Source: an uncultured Collinsella sp. (GTDB lineage Bacteria > Actinomycetota > Coriobacteriia > Coriobacteriales > Coriobacteriaceae). From it: a stretch of DNA of 64,000 nucleotides. Under the pieces are notes generated by a model. It worked only from the letters and a program-made list of their open reading frames with translations. It had not been told where the DNA came from and made no database searches. Below are positions 23,001-28,554 of the stretch, one piece after another. The DNA lies in the NCBI GenBank assembly GCA_900538305.1, contig UPXY01000004.1:62001-126000 (forward strand), read 5' to 3'. Positions within the stretch are counted from its first letter, which is position 1; each line of letters starts with the position of its first letter. Both the position numbers and the translations under genes were made by a program.

Positions 23001-23163
23001 CGATGACGGTGTGACGCTTCGCGCTGTCGACGCGCCTACGCCGCCCGTCCCCGGCGAGATGCCCGGTACCGGCGATACCAAGCTCACGTACGCGCTTGTT
23101 TTGGGAATCGTGTCTCTGGTATGCCTGGCCGGCGGCTTGAGGCTCTCGAGGAGGAAGAGGTAG
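11062..23163 (+). CDS. Giant cell-wall-anchored adhesin with Cna-B and SpaA-type domains
   Basis: A 4,033-residue predicted surface fibre. The N-terminus has basic residues and a hydrophobic segment (about residues 22-40), a signal peptide. An acidic, Ser/Thr/Asp-rich low-complexity stretch runs to about residue 190, followed by a non-repeat adhesive region. Next come about 12 Cna_B-type repeats with K-x-W...RP hallmarks (for example KVWLDGENSDERP, KTWNDQGEHDRP, KNWSPADDPYGIRP). About 10 shorter SpaA/prealbumin-like repeats with LAGAEF or LEGAVF hallmarks follow from about nt 19150. The C-terminus is a sorting signal: MPGTGD at residue 4000, a hydrophobic span and RRKR. These folds usually carry Lys-Asn isopeptide bonds. 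No sortase is in the window. The start is the ATG at 11062 behind GAAGGAGG, not the upstream ATG at 10999. Confidence 0.93.
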   Translation: MKMNHARIAKLLKRAYHSWGARAIAIVLIVVLSLQTVMSSGVPQVLAQEIGQVLAMSRAGDGSQTNDDDGQDGSSAETLETGNSSGGSAQNGQSGEQETEGDADTEAVASASDDAADSEDPAATGDSASGDDSTSTATDDESDSTDTAQSSDPSEDGDQTPSDATDEAAETEDAADTDATDPDTEDVTPAERTELFNWTGDLGALKLSSTGLTIALPETDEPENTASDAEDATGAQADATGDAEESAAIDDAEGTSANAPEDEQPAAEEPKTETFVPETYPAKLNLTFFLDPANADQVDTAPEGIVPGDSFEVALPSGIALANPADVIDVFQVAADGTPSTVKIAEATYKDGALTVTFIAPVDTATGEARELSTYSASIDLDVLLSTSLAGETATQIDWLLQQGATGAVQTATLQIPARSAFEVVVELPELSNNETIAEQEIASTDAAMNVMNALTLPGMMNAANVEGSTTYSYESLTGSAQMAITWCDNNSSSRPVMADYAKHVIPQFSLDDGTTWIDLVDASGNLTEEARQKLHIGEGQKPNWVKQASAAAQSIGTWNVSVQGMPTQFNTTVTVPDVDEEGNQKYDKHGNPLFVKDEEASSSDDILWRLNDTNERPENYTYGENDEGATGSQRYPMLTQEYTFTIQGKLGDKTLEEVFGSTLNASAYAEYFRFSALIDNEQVVDGDDNVRSTTLAAMEALQPADGQTFDIAFSGDGNTATITATLPQYDLNGAPIVYYAYFQDPTDAASGKDYYQPAYNNSASPSHGSSVDNLYDGGTMTIRPMGTTSYDATKVWLDGENSDERPAASFTLWRYSTNGSPATASQVQMNAIDDSGTAAESVEYVTIEIPAGSQDVKIDLGKLLAEQYGEQGTDILSNLPKYDPDGYPYIYALREDTGLSSNYEVVFGSVDDQGNETDTQPNYTDGDGNKQELDQPDRSNDPFIYNDGTITNRLTGTVTVEATKTWEIAAFQDSIDTVTVTFTAQSRLASSTSDADWKDTDTTIEVDGWKAETLSQTFSGAFDQYDSQGRKLAYRWIETGISIDGEPVEFERDGEGGGSFTLTLENMEGEQEDLAFTSTLDEETNTITNTFDNTTYERVDKFWEQPDGTMAQIKPQGDAYDVDFDLDTDGIATVQLFQDGVLIGTFEMDGTVDPSATDIKNLPGATYQETSSYHLDFEDLPKYNPENGVRYTYLVLETPKDGWHVDRVYDAETHTTTINNTIGVGEGSEIRVIKQWKDGDDSSHRLPVVVDLVAVKSMTAKQNIDPATDELYHYEPGDIVVEDIVLTAGESWYAEVDVPIGNVDYTYFKVVERGMGVVEQEDGSIEPQYPAVTYEEARDVYKGITDDLAWINTAWEYMSTKDAVRIATEDHVYRTTAGEDAAPTYLEDMQAVTASNRRLGIFDLTIEKTWNDQGEHDRPQAELVVSCLENDGAFGVDDRGGITVSAGGANANTLPVVDNEDNQLSTGVDSIYRVEDGKLIITVDTADDEYSSTYYIHGLPKYDGNGLVVHYDVEERWTDQNDEYVYTKTVRDYKVGTRHFHDNQTIEFTNTRQGTRTVTFNKEWQDRYVNESLRQRPDIYLTLYRVTVGVDDEGNLTYSDPEQVDGYVQYLWTGTPDTEDPQYEQSCSIANLPAYDENGSEYIYYASESMAADGASLDYTDVKFSYEGMTTLHEEAGEPHAVKVPNAEQDSNDPTENGTGWAIHENGTFVNGLTDNLVARGTKLWEDVPANVSQGATGTMLTNTDLPEITVYLQQRVQGEDTWPSLRFKVAEDGSWSFADGAEAIAWTSDLKQVTTNQYSYSMAHTRANTTESVAAAIDEDGPVLSTGEDLLPRYTEDGKIYQYRAVEVVWGLVGQPGGPTAEEIESIDFSKLRDSDDDSIGIYVIEHGETGSFLINNIYTSETGSLTVQKHYTGRDAGDLYPETTFDVYRYYVNADGKKSDAALVDSVTLTNDMLKENGEQLDGLTVENAGKETTTAQYTFSGLDIYAPDGSYWQYYVVEHNINGYTTTVGVGNLTADEVIGAGETVDGGVSSGGLCTEQGTVEAPEPGGGSGDGTSTSKVTDTVLAEDKVADDGIITPGDTTPDVTFKNAYEPESINLSGTKTWDDYNGMFNLRPNVQDFWNGLTIQQVGNGKTINLKDEGKLQDTEAEEPYYYVLDETADDNDYVIRINNLPKWAPDGTAYQYKVSENLSQMKVGDGNHVADGYYSVVVGEATVYANSANPSFKLENALRGQVTVHKNWSPADDPYGIRPTSVTVRLQARLVYHGAGGDSTLPADGSWTDARELLKSTGYATEAQLIAAGIDEDFVVRELNADNGWNASWTGLPMAGISRMAGSEGVLFSIEYRAVEIAIGDQDVTAPTLDKPASGSDTIYDTVYPYQPSQEESGNAQDGYHSEITNTLKATEISATKTWEGDAKNAWDTRPGGDEWTVHYLLQRKLVTEGDAAWQWLMEYGAEKAESPLDDGIVSTTISGTGDFATTTWENLPDCDEDGTSYEYRVVEQVPGSYDVRDGTEVATATDETSGVTYRYYVVTSTDSDGDDSVDTQEFINDLRTTTLTGTKVWNDSETTLADNLTKEDMPEMVLYRAIVTATDKDGKPTAFGTAEQVKKDGAIPQPTWEETGDQVWTFTYENLPAANEDNVDYVYWAVEKEAGAPGYYPLYGSDEDASSSGAQGTTVTTTATATQDGAQTNELITNMATRFTLDKVSDFTLEGENDPENLEDIELTIYGADDKVYAVWTDEGGTASSVVWPEGIAENEVNAAKESADALKQSGGYEMTGKNAGYIVGLPAGTYTVEETSAVPEGYAKAPTVTIKIANNGTISATQSGSSQVLEVEGTNPGGTITVNVEDPVLRGHLRLTKHVSDNGTYGGTNDAALAGATFSLYRVDMDDDGEAELIASGLTSNSQGVVDTRNFPNVSIETESTAGEDLTYGGKYEKLSDGLPAGEYYFVETATTSGAVMPDEANAKSDTLEITQDTHFAFTNAPVETTMGNERFNANVVLRKFDTLTNEPIQGAKFQVDYAPSDGSTGWVDREFTTDANGQLKLENIKKGTYVITEVSNTGYVSNGFRATFKLTDANDDETYDIKNIADGADISFTVTSGADDFVDGQGIPNVPRRGTVTIAKTGKDGVALNGATFELQRLADDGTTWETIIEGLETGKEYKANDANDGIEGSGSTGTTGRLQVTNLLWGTYRFVETEPADGYFNYTDSATADDHRVTSGNLTIDRTHLNPSLTDGNAVRNTPTSLEINKANDVGEALAGAEFQITAQGDSAFARPSEFAAGTYDEATKTVTLTTDSTGHIELIGQLVVGGTYTIYESKAPSGYDPADGVLTVTVQEDGSLAPQGDMPDRYAWADLDEDGHADNAYSFMVTNIHEEIDILKVDDDGGALEGAVFTLTGLCMDKNTIHTYTTDEDGYIHVDAGLMGGVRYELRETKPADGYAQLGASLYFMMDERGEIVVTDAQQNQLDEEDYPEGYAVNDNRISLTVENEPVKLQITKRAPAGENGEPGKTLPWAEFSITPVDDSKFAAGADPTAPQTMRTGEDGTLSMTAWLIVGNEYDITETKAPEGYERVAGTMRIRVEEDGSISVVGSVNEDGSITPAPPTGYTKVDNNTFEVSVVNEPIEINIEKVGSNDTATGLEGAEFEVTGVFAGSNETDTRAFTTGEGGSVEIEAELKSDETYTLREVVAPAGYELLEDELEVQVNEDGTLEIVGDAPAGYTLADGYATIFAVDEPLSISFVKTDEEGGALAGATFSIAPAGDGATFPDGSASKTFTSNENGLVFEDLQLAGSAEGTAYVITELTAPAGYEVAPAFTILVFEDGTVELGDVPEAIAGAVSVENAAVASAGEDPDTSGDDADAPALATSAGVVVTLADTRVEAQIAKVSTDGGALAGAEFAVTGLFTDGYTTKAVAVDASGRASLEGLIVGETYRIRETVAPEGFDLIEETWEFTVQADGTLAGEATSGSADEAGYAIADDGVTLRAVDAPTPPVPGEMPGTGDTKLTYALVLGIVSLVCLAGGLRLSRRKR

Positions 23164-23165
23164 AG

Positions 23166-23543
23166 ATGGCCGTTGGAGAGGCTGCAACGGGGAAGTGCGC
23201 TGCAAAGCGCGATGGCGTGGCACGTGCCCGCAAGGCGATGGACATTCCCGCCCGCATTGATGGGCGCCATGCCTTCGCCCATGAGCGCGTGCTCGTGTTC
23301 ATCGCGCTCGAGACGCGGCTTGAGGGCGCGGTGCGCTGCAGCAAGCGCGAGGTCTCCGAGATGCTCGGGGTGAATCTGCGCACCGTAGACCGCGCCGTGA
23401 TGCGCCTGCGTGCTTCGGGCGAGATCGAGTCGGTGCCGTGTCACACCGCGACCGGTGCGCAGGTAGGCAACGAGTATCGTGCCACCAAGGAAGGGATGGC
23501 GCACGCCGACGCGCTCATCGCTCGCGCCTTCGCCGTGAGGTAG
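23166..23543 (+). CDS. Small winged-helix DNA-binding protein next to the adhesin
   Basis: A 125-residue basic protein. A helix-turn-helix is clear in CSKREVSEMLGVNLRTVDRA (about residues 58-77), followed by LRASGEIE, typical of a winged helix. The C-terminal part ends in a helix. The ATG at 23166 lies two bases after the adhesin stop and behind GAGGAAGAGG, so the two genes are probably one transcript. A local regulator of the adhesin is the simplest reading, but this is inference from position. The family could not be named. Confidence 0.7.
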   Translation: MAVGEAATGKCAAKRDGVARARKAMDIPARIDGRHAFAHERVLVFIALETRLEGAVRCSKREVSEMLGVNLRTVDRAVMRLRASGEIESVPCHTATGAQVGNEYRATKEGMAHADALIARAFAVR

Positions 23544-23565
23544 CACCTCGGAACACGCGTCACTT

Positions 23566-23614
23566 TGGGGACGGGTTCGAACGTGTCAAAACGACACCGA
23601 CGAAGCCGTCCCCA
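23566..23614. repeat. Inverted repeat TGGGGACGG / CCGTCCCCA
   Basis: Nine-base arms lie at 23566-23574 and 23606-23614, with GTGTC/GACAC pairing in the loop. It is a terminator-like hairpin between the HTH gene and ispF and belongs to the GGGACGGGTT-type family. Confidence 0.55.
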
Positions 23615-23680
23615 CATTATTGCTTTGCATGGTACCCTGATACCCGATTGAGCATAACGCTGCGGCGAGAGAGGTGCCTT

Positions 23681-24160
23681 ATGCTGCGCATCGGACACGG
23701 GTACGACGTTCACCAGCTTGTCGAGGGACGGCGCTGCATCATCGGTGGCGTGGACATCCCGCACGACCGCGGGCTGCTCGGGCACTCCGACGCCGATGTG
23801 CTGGCGCACGCGCTCGCCGACGCGATCTTGGGCGCCTGCCGCGGTGGAGACATCGGCAAGCTCTTTCCCGATACCGACCCTGCCTACAAGGGTGCGGATT
23901 CGCTCAGGCTGCTTGCGGCGGTTATGGCATACGCGCGCGAGCAGGGGTACGAGTTTGTGGACGCAGATTGCACCATCGCTTGCCAGGAGCCGAAGATCAG
24001 CCCGTATCGCGATGCCATGCGCGAGAATCTGGCCACCGCGCTTGGCGTGCCGGTGGAGAACGTGGGCGTGAAGGCAACGACGACCGAGCATCTGGGATGG
24101 GAAGGCGAGGGCAGGGGCATCGGCGCCTGGGCGGTCTGCCTGCTCGACTATGTAAAATAA
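23681..24160 (+). CDS. ispF: 2-C-methyl-D-erythritol 2,4-cyclodiphosphate synthase IspF
   Basis: A 159-residue trimeric zinc enzyme that cyclises CDP-ME 2-phosphate in the MEP pathway. The metal ligands in GYDVHQL (Asp8, His10) and His42 in LLGHSDADVLAHAL are present, as is the TTTEHLGWEGEGRGIGAWA segment. The ATG at 23681 gives the normal length; the longer open frame upstream is non-coding. The last residues, Tyr-Val-Lys-stop, are encoded by the first bases of a TGTAAAATAACCCC repeat, so the native C-terminus has been replaced or trimmed. thiM follows after a riboswitch. Confidence 0.95.
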   Translation: MLRIGHGYDVHQLVEGRRCIIGGVDIPHDRGLLGHSDADVLAHALADAILGACRGGDIGKLFPDTDPAYKGADSLRLLAAVMAYAREQGYEFVDADCTIACQEPKISPYRDAMRENLATALGVPVENVGVKATTTEHLGWEGEGRGIGAWAVCLLDYVK

Positions 24161-24180
24161 CCCCAGCGACTTTTTTACAT
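24149..24180. repeat. TGTAAAATAACCCC repeat overlapping the ispF stop
   Basis: The sequence TATGTAAAATAACCCCAGCG followed by ACTTTTTTACAT matches the left arm of the 2830-2867 palindrome. A degenerate same-direction fragment (GCGACTTTTTAC) lies at about 24246-24257. The complete right arm is missing here. Confidence 0.75.
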
Positions 24181-24292
24181 TTGAGTTTGCTCGGTGCCCG
24201 GTGTTCCCCTGCAGATCCGACTATGCAATTGCGAAGCGCTTCCCTGCGACTTTTTACGTTCTGGTTGCCGGATACGCGGTATCATAGGACGC

Positions 24293-24405
24293 GATGCAGG
24301 GGTACCCACGTCGTTGCGGCTCGCGATGCCGCTTCGTGCGTGAGTTGAGAGGGCGCAAGCCCAACCCTTCGAACCTGTCAGTTAACACTGTCGTAGGGAG
24401 CATAT
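24293..24405 (+). ncRNA. TPP riboswitch (THI element)
   Basis: The hallmarks of the thiamine pyrophosphate aptamer are present: P1 arms GATGC (24293) and GCATATC (24400), the TTGAGAGGGCGCAAGCCCAA segment, then CCCTTCGAACCTGTCAGTTA and CACTGTCGTAGGGAGC. It precedes thiM and is followed by a strong terminator, so ligand binding should stop transcription of thiM and the genes after it. Confidence 0.93.
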
Positions 24406-24414
24406 CTGCGAACG

Positions 24415-24499
24415 AAGGCGCTGCTGACGGGCGCGATGTTTCGGCGGGCGGGCACGGCTCGAGCTGGCGAACGCGCGGCATCAAAGCAGCGCCTTTTTT
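24415..24499 (+). terminator. Riboswitch-controlled terminator before thiM
   Basis: AAGGCGCTGCT (24415-24425) pairs perfectly with AGCAGCGCCTT (24485-24495), followed by a T run to 24499. The G/C-rich loop is about 60 bases long. This is the expression platform of the TPP aptamer. Confidence 0.85.
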
Positions 24500-24525
24500 G
24501 TTCGCGCTCCAGAAAGGAACCAGCC

Positions 24526-25365
24526 ATGATCGAGAAAGCCGAGCTTCAGGGCCTTGTGCGCGACGCCGCTGCGTGCGTGCGCGCAGCGAACCCCATGGCA
24601 CCGTCCATCACGAACACCGTAACCATCAACTTCGTCGCGAATGCGCAGATTGCCGTGGGCGGGTCTGCTGCAATGGTGTACCTGCCGGACGAGGGCGAGG
24701 CCATGGCCGCCGCCGGTCCTGCCATGTACATCAACGTGGGCACGCTGCTGCCCATCTATGAGGAAACGCTGCCCCGCACCGCCGCGCGCCTGGCGGAGCT
24801 CGGCAAGCCGTGGGTGCTCGACCCCGTGGCCGTGGGCATTGGCGAGATGCGCACGAAACTGCTCGCCGGCTTCAAGGAGCAGAAGCCCACGATCGTGCGC
24901 GGCAACGCGTCCGAGGTCATCGCACTTGCCGGCCTGTGGGGACTTGAGGGCGCGTGCGGCGAGAGCGCCGTGCGCGGCGTAGACTCCACGCAGGCCGTTG
25001 ACGAGGCGCGTGCCGCTGCCGTAGCGATCGCGCGTTACACCGGCGGCGCCGTGGCGGTTTCTGGCAAGGTCGACTTGGTGACGGACGGCGAGGTCGTGGC
25101 GCTTTCGCACGGCGGTTCGCAGTTCATGACGCAGATTACCGGCTCGGGCTGCAGTCTGGGCGGGGTGTGTGCTGTGTACGCCGCCTGCGCGAAGACGCCG
25201 CTTGCCGCTGCGCTTGCCGCCGTGAATGTCTACAACCTCGCAGGCGCTCGCGCCGAGGCACAGGCCAAAGCGCCGGGCAGCTTCCAGGTGGCGTTCCTCG
25301 ACGAGCTCTACCTTGCCACGCCCGAAGATATCGCCGCCAACCCCTTCGACCTCGAGGAGGCGTAA
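24526..25365 (+). CDS. thiM: Hydroxyethylthiazole kinase ThiM
   Basis: A 279-residue ribokinase-fold enzyme that phosphorylates 5-(hydroxyethyl)-4-methylthiazole for thiamine salvage. The PSITNTVTINFVAN start, the VLDPVAVGIGEMR substrate region, the IVRGNASEVIAL segment and the anion-hole/catalytic QITGSGCSLGG near residue 205 follow family order. I use the ATG at 24526 behind AGAAAGGAAC; the reading frame further upstream lies within the riboswitch. The stop codon directly abuts the ATG of the thiamine-binding protein gene, indicating one operon under TPP control. Confidence 0.95.
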   Translation: MIEKAELQGLVRDAAACVRAANPMAPSITNTVTINFVANAQIAVGGSAAMVYLPDEGEAMAAAGPAMYINVGTLLPIYEETLPRTAARLAELGKPWVLDPVAVGIGEMRTKLLAGFKEQKPTIVRGNASEVIALAGLWGLEGACGESAVRGVDSTQAVDEARAAAVAIARYTGGAVAVSGKVDLVTDGEVVALSHGGSQFMTQITGSGCSLGGVCAVYAACAKTPLAAALAAVNVYNLAGARAEAQAKAPGSFQVAFLDELYLATPEDIAANPFDLEEA

Positions 25366-25665
25366 ATGAACACGCTGGTAGCCGTTGCGATCGCGCCGGT
25401 CGGGGTGGGCGAGGAGCTCAAGGAGTACGTCGCCGACGTGATTCGCGTGATTCGCGAGAGCGGTCTTTCGTGCCGTACGAACTCCATGTTCACCGAGATC
25501 GAAGGCGAGTGGGACGACGTCATGCGCGTGGTGAAGGACGCGACGTTCGTGCTCGCGGAGCGCGGTATCCGCACGGAGGTCGTGTTCAAAGCAGACATTC
25601 GTCCCGGCTTCGAGAACATGATGGAGCGCAAGGTGCGCGTCGTCGATGAGCTCTTGGCCGAGTGA
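25366..25665 (+). CDS. Thiamine-binding protein, MTH1187/YkoF-like (DUF77)
   Basis: A 99-residue ferredoxin-like alpha/beta protein of the MTH1187/YqgV family (DUF77), whose members bind thiamine or its pyrimidine part. Typical segments are VAIAPVGVGEELKEYVADV, an internal T-NSMFTEIEGEWDDVM and AERGIRTEVVFKADIRPG. The length is normal. The start codon touches the thiM stop codon, so it shares the TPP riboswitch. It may hand thiamine or HMP to the salvage enzymes or an importer, which is inference. The stop codon TGA lies inside the left arm of an inverted repeat. Confidence 0.82.
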   Translation: MNTLVAVAIAPVGVGEELKEYVADVIRVIRESGLSCRTNSMFTEIEGEWDDVMRVVKDATFVLAERGIRTEVVFKADIRPGFENMMERKVRVVDELLAE

Positions 25666-25747
25666 CTCATTTGCCTCATGCGGGACGGGGTTCATTGCAT
25701 CATGCGGCTCACATAAACCCGTCCCACATGGGCCACCACATGAGTCA
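25663..25747. repeat. Nested inverted repeat between the thiamine-binding gene and thiE
   Basis: Outer arms TGACTCAT (25663-25670) and ATGAGTCA (25740-25747) enclose inner arms GGGACGGGGTT (25682-25692) and AACCCGTCCC (25716-25725). The left outer arm contains the stop codon of the upstream gene. The hairpin could weaken read-through into thiE. Confidence 0.65.
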
Positions 25748-25765
25748 TCATAGAAAGGGATGCAT

Positions 25766-26464
25766 ATGAGTATTCGTGACAACTTGGATATTTCGGCATA
25801 TCTCGTGCTTGGACCCGAGAATACGCTGGGACGTCCCGTGGCCGACGTGGTTCGCGATGCGCTCGATGCGGGCTTCACCATCGTACAGGTGCGCTCGAAG
25901 GTGGCGGGTGCCCGAGAGCTCATGGAATGTGCGCGCTCCGTGGCAGACGTTATCGCTGATGCTGGCAAGTCGGACACCGTGCCGCTTTTGATCGACGACC
26001 GCCTGGACGTGGCGCTTGCGTGCCGCGAGGCGGGCATCAAGGTCGACGGCGTGCACGTGGGGCAAAGTGACATTCCGGTCGAGGTGTGCCGCAAGTACCT
26101 GGGAGAAGATTCGATCGTGGGTCTTTCGGCGGCGGCTCACGAGATGCGCCGCTATATCGAGACTGCCGACACCTCGCAGGTCGATTACCTGGGCGTAGGG
26201 CCGCTCCACGAGACGGCGACCAAGCCGGATTGCGGCCTCGATGATGATGGGCGCGTCATTACGCGCAGCCTCGAAGAGCTGGCGGAACTGCGCCGCGTGA
26301 GCCCGAAGCCTATCGTGGTGGGCGGAGGCGTAAAGGCAGCCGATATCCCCGCGCTCGCAAAGACCGGCGTCGACGGGTTCTTCGTGGTTTCCGCTGTCGC
26401 GGGTGCCGACGATCCGCACGGGGCGGCAAAGGAGCTTGTCGATCTGTGGCGTGCGAACGCGTAG
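25766..26464 (+). CDS. thiE: Thiamine-phosphate synthase ThiE
   Basis: A 232-residue TIM-barrel enzyme joining HMP-pyrophosphate and thiazole phosphate into thiamine phosphate. The family signatures VQVRSKVAG, LIDDRLDVALA, DGVHVGQSD, YLGVGPLHETATK and VGGGVKAADIPAL are all present, including the pyrophosphate-binding loops. I prefer the ATG at 25766 (MSIRDNL) because AAAGGG lies at good spacing; the in-frame ATG at 25760 is too close to it. With thiM and the thiamine-binding gene it makes a salvage set. thiC, thiD and thiG are not in the window. Confidence 0.94.
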   Translation: MSIRDNLDISAYLVLGPENTLGRPVADVVRDALDAGFTIVQVRSKVAGARELMECARSVADVIADAGKSDTVPLLIDDRLDVALACREAGIKVDGVHVGQSDIPVEVCRKYLGEDSIVGLSAAAHEMRRYIETADTSQVDYLGVGPLHETATKPDCGLDDDGRVITRSLEELAELRRVSPKPIVVGGGVKAADIPALAKTGVDGFFVVSAVAGADDPHGAAKELVDLWRANA

Positions 26465-26486
26465 GCACGGTGACGTGGGCGCTGAA

Positions 26487-26538
26487 CGGGCGTTTGATAG
26501 CGGGGCGTTAGCTTCGCGAGCCGTTCGTCAAACGCCCG
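26487..26538 (+). terminator. Hairpin after thiE
   Basis: CGGGCGTTTGA (26487-26497) pairs perfectly with TCAAACGCCCG (26528-26538); the loop also contains self-pairing G/C. It probably ends the thi transcript, though the U-tract is poor. Confidence 0.55.
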
Positions 26539-26549
26539 ATGCGCCGTTG

Positions 26550-26702
26550 TGGCCAAAAATGAAAGGTTGGTGACACCCCTTCCCGGGAAACGCGGGTGCG
26601 CTCCGCCCATAGCTGGGATAACCGAGCCCGGTACCAGGGCGGTGGGCGAGGCGCACCCGGCTAACGGCAGGATGGGTGTCACCAACCTTTCATTTTTGGC
26701 CA
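26550..26702. repeat. Palindromic repeat element, copy 2 (27-bp perfect terminal inverted repeats)
   Basis: Arms 26550-26576 and 26676-26702 (TGGCCAAAAATGAAAGG ... GGTGACAC and its complement) pair without mismatch. Inside, GGGTGCGC pairs with GCGCACCC and AGCTGGGATAACCG lies near the centre, as in the copy at 5395-5553. The interior differs between the copies more than the ends do, but the inner stem can still form. It lies between thiE and cysS. Confidence 0.8.
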
Positions 26703-26972
26703 CTTTTGTCCCCAAAACCTTCCAGGTCCCGGTACCTCAGGCGCAACAGCGGCCTCAACCTATCCTCTGGCGAAAACATGGGCGTGCGGCTGGTTGAATG
26801 CAATTTGTGGCGCAACGGCGTTGCGGGCTCGGGGGTGCGGGCGGTCCCGTTGCGCGTGACAAGTTTGTCCACCTTGCGCGGGATGCTTCAGAGTTTCGGG
26901 TATACCGTTACAATGAACACACGTGATCAGTACCCAACGCCGCGTTTGCCGGTGTGAATCGAAGGAGTCCGC

Positions 26973-28442
26973 ATGCTCATCTACAACAGCGCGACGCGCA
27001 CGAAAGAGGAGTTTCAGCCCATCGATGAGGGCAAAGTGCGCATGTACGTATGCGGCCCCACTGTATACGACAACATTCACATCGGCAACGCGCGCACGTT
27101 CATTTCGTTTGACGTGATTCGCCGCTGGCTCATCGCGAGCGGCTATGAGGTCACGTTCGCGCAGAACCTCACGGACGTGGACGACAAGATCATCAACCGC
27201 GCGAATGAACAAGGTCGTACCCCCGAGGACGTGGCGGAAGAATTCTCGAAGAAGTTCATCGACGTCATGCACAAGGCGAACGTGCTCGATCCGGATGTGC
27301 GCCCACGCGCGACGAAGGAGATCGGCCCCATGATCGGCATGATCAAGAGCCTCATCGAGCAGGGTCATGCGTATGCGGCGGAGAACGGTGACGTGTACTT
27401 CGCGGTGCGAAGCGACCTGAGCTACGGAGAGGTGTCCGGCCGCAAGATCGACGACCTCATGGTGGGTGCGCGCATCGAGGAGAACGAGGATAAGCGCGAT
27501 CCGCTCGACTTCGCGCTTTGGAAGGCCGCGAAGCCCGGCGAGCCGAGCTGGCCGAGCCCGTGGGGCGAAGGTCGTCCCGGTTGGCACACCGAGTGCGCAG
27601 CCATGGTGCACCGCTACCTGGGCGTTCCGATCGACATCCACGGAGGCGGCTCCGACCTGGCCTTCCCGCATCACGAGAACGAGTGCGCTCAGGCCACGTG
27701 CGCCTGGCACGAGGGATTCGCGAACACGTGGATGCATACGGGCATGCTGCTCGTAGACGGCGAGAAGATGAGCAAGTCTCTGGGCAACTTCTTCACGCTC
27801 GAGGAAGTGCTCGAGAAGCATAGCGCGGCGGCGCTCCGCCTGCTCATGCTGCAGACGCACTACCGCTCGCCGCTCGATTTCTCGTGGGAGCGCCTCGAGG
27901 GTGCGGAGAATTCGCTTGCGCGCATCGCCGGTACGGTGCAGAACCTCAAGTGGGCAGCCGATCATGCGGAGGGGCAGCCGAATGTCGACCTCGCGGCCGG
28001 GCTCACGTCGGCTATGGAACGCGCTGCCGCCGAGTACGAAGCATGCATGAACGACGACTTCAACACCGCCGGAGCCGTCGCAGCGTACTTCCAGCTTGTT
28101 ACCGAGGCCAACACCTATCTCGATCAGGTGGCGGGTGCGGTTGACGTGCAGGTTGCCCGCGTGTGCGGCGCTGTGATCGCAGGCGCTCTCGCACAGCTGG
28201 GCGTCGAGCTTCCGGTTATCGAAGAGCCGTTGCCGGTCGGGCTTCTCGGCGTGGCGGCAGGGCTTTGCGCCTACACGGGTGACGATGTGGACGAAGCTGC
28301 CGAGCGCATCCTTGCTGCCCGTGCCGAAGCCCGTGCTGCTAAGGACTGGGCGACGGCCGATGCCATCCGCGACCAGCTGCGCGACATGGGTCTCGCCATC
28401 GAGGACACCGCTGCCGGCTCCCGCATCAAATATGTAAAATAA
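26973..28442 (+). CDS. cysS: Cysteinyl-tRNA synthetase
   Basis: A 489-residue class I synthetase that charges tRNA-Cys. It shows the zinc-site and nucleotide-binding region YVCGPTVYDNIHIGNART (HIGN signature, about residues 26-43), the zinc ligands in GWHTECAAM and HHENECAQ, and the KMSKSLGN loop (about 266). The anticodon-binding helical domain is complete. The ATG at 26973 follows CGAAGGAG. The final Tyr-Val-Lys-stop comes from a TGTAAAATAACCCC repeat, exactly as in ispF. In Bacillus this gene is followed by mrnC and rlmB; here an island intervenes and mrnC is absent from the window. Confidence 0.97.
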   Translation: MLIYNSATRTKEEFQPIDEGKVRMYVCGPTVYDNIHIGNARTFISFDVIRRWLIASGYEVTFAQNLTDVDDKIINRANEQGRTPEDVAEEFSKKFIDVMHKANVLDPDVRPRATKEIGPMIGMIKSLIEQGHAYAAENGDVYFAVRSDLSYGEVSGRKIDDLMVGARIEENEDKRDPLDFALWKAAKPGEPSWPSPWGEGRPGWHTECAAMVHRYLGVPIDIHGGGSDLAFPHHENECAQATCAWHEGFANTWMHTGMLLVDGEKMSKSLGNFFTLEEVLEKHSAAALRLLMLQTHYRSPLDFSWERLEGAENSLARIAGTVQNLKWAADHAEGQPNVDLAAGLTSAMERAAAEYEACMNDDFNTAGAVAAYFQLVTEANTYLDQVAGAVDVQVARVCGAVIAGALAQLGVELPVIEEPLPVGLLGVAAGLCAYTGDDVDEAAERILAARAEARAAKDWATADAIRDQLRDMGLAIEDTAAGSRIKYVK

Positions 28443-28490
28443 CCCCAGGGGTTTTATGTAAAATAACCCCAGGGGTTTTATTACATTGCC
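28431..28490. repeat. Tandem TGTAAAATAACCCC repeat at the cysS 3' end
   Basis: Two direct 24-bp units (TATGTAAAATAACCCCAGGG plus GTTT) start at 28431 and 28455 and are followed by TTACATTG. Each contains the perfect palindrome AACCCCAGGGGTT followed by TT, so each could act as a small terminator. The first unit supplies the cysS stop codon. Confidence 0.8.
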
Positions 28491-28554
28491 GATGACGTCG
28501 CTCCTTTCCACTCGGTGAGGGGCGGCGTTCCTTTAAAGCGGCCTGTCTCGCTCC

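Noticed and set aside
12589..23223. Very long minus-strand open frames opposite the adhesin gene (1,924 and 1,558 codons)
   Set aside because: They mirror the codon bias of the plus-strand repeats, have no ribosome sites and give Arg/Leu/Val/His-biased nonsense. They are shadows of the adhesin gene.
26703..26972. T-box riboswitch before cysS
   Set aside because: I saw no T-box core sequence and no specifier-loop/antiterminator layout. The large palindrome also occurs before clpC, which is not a T-box target.
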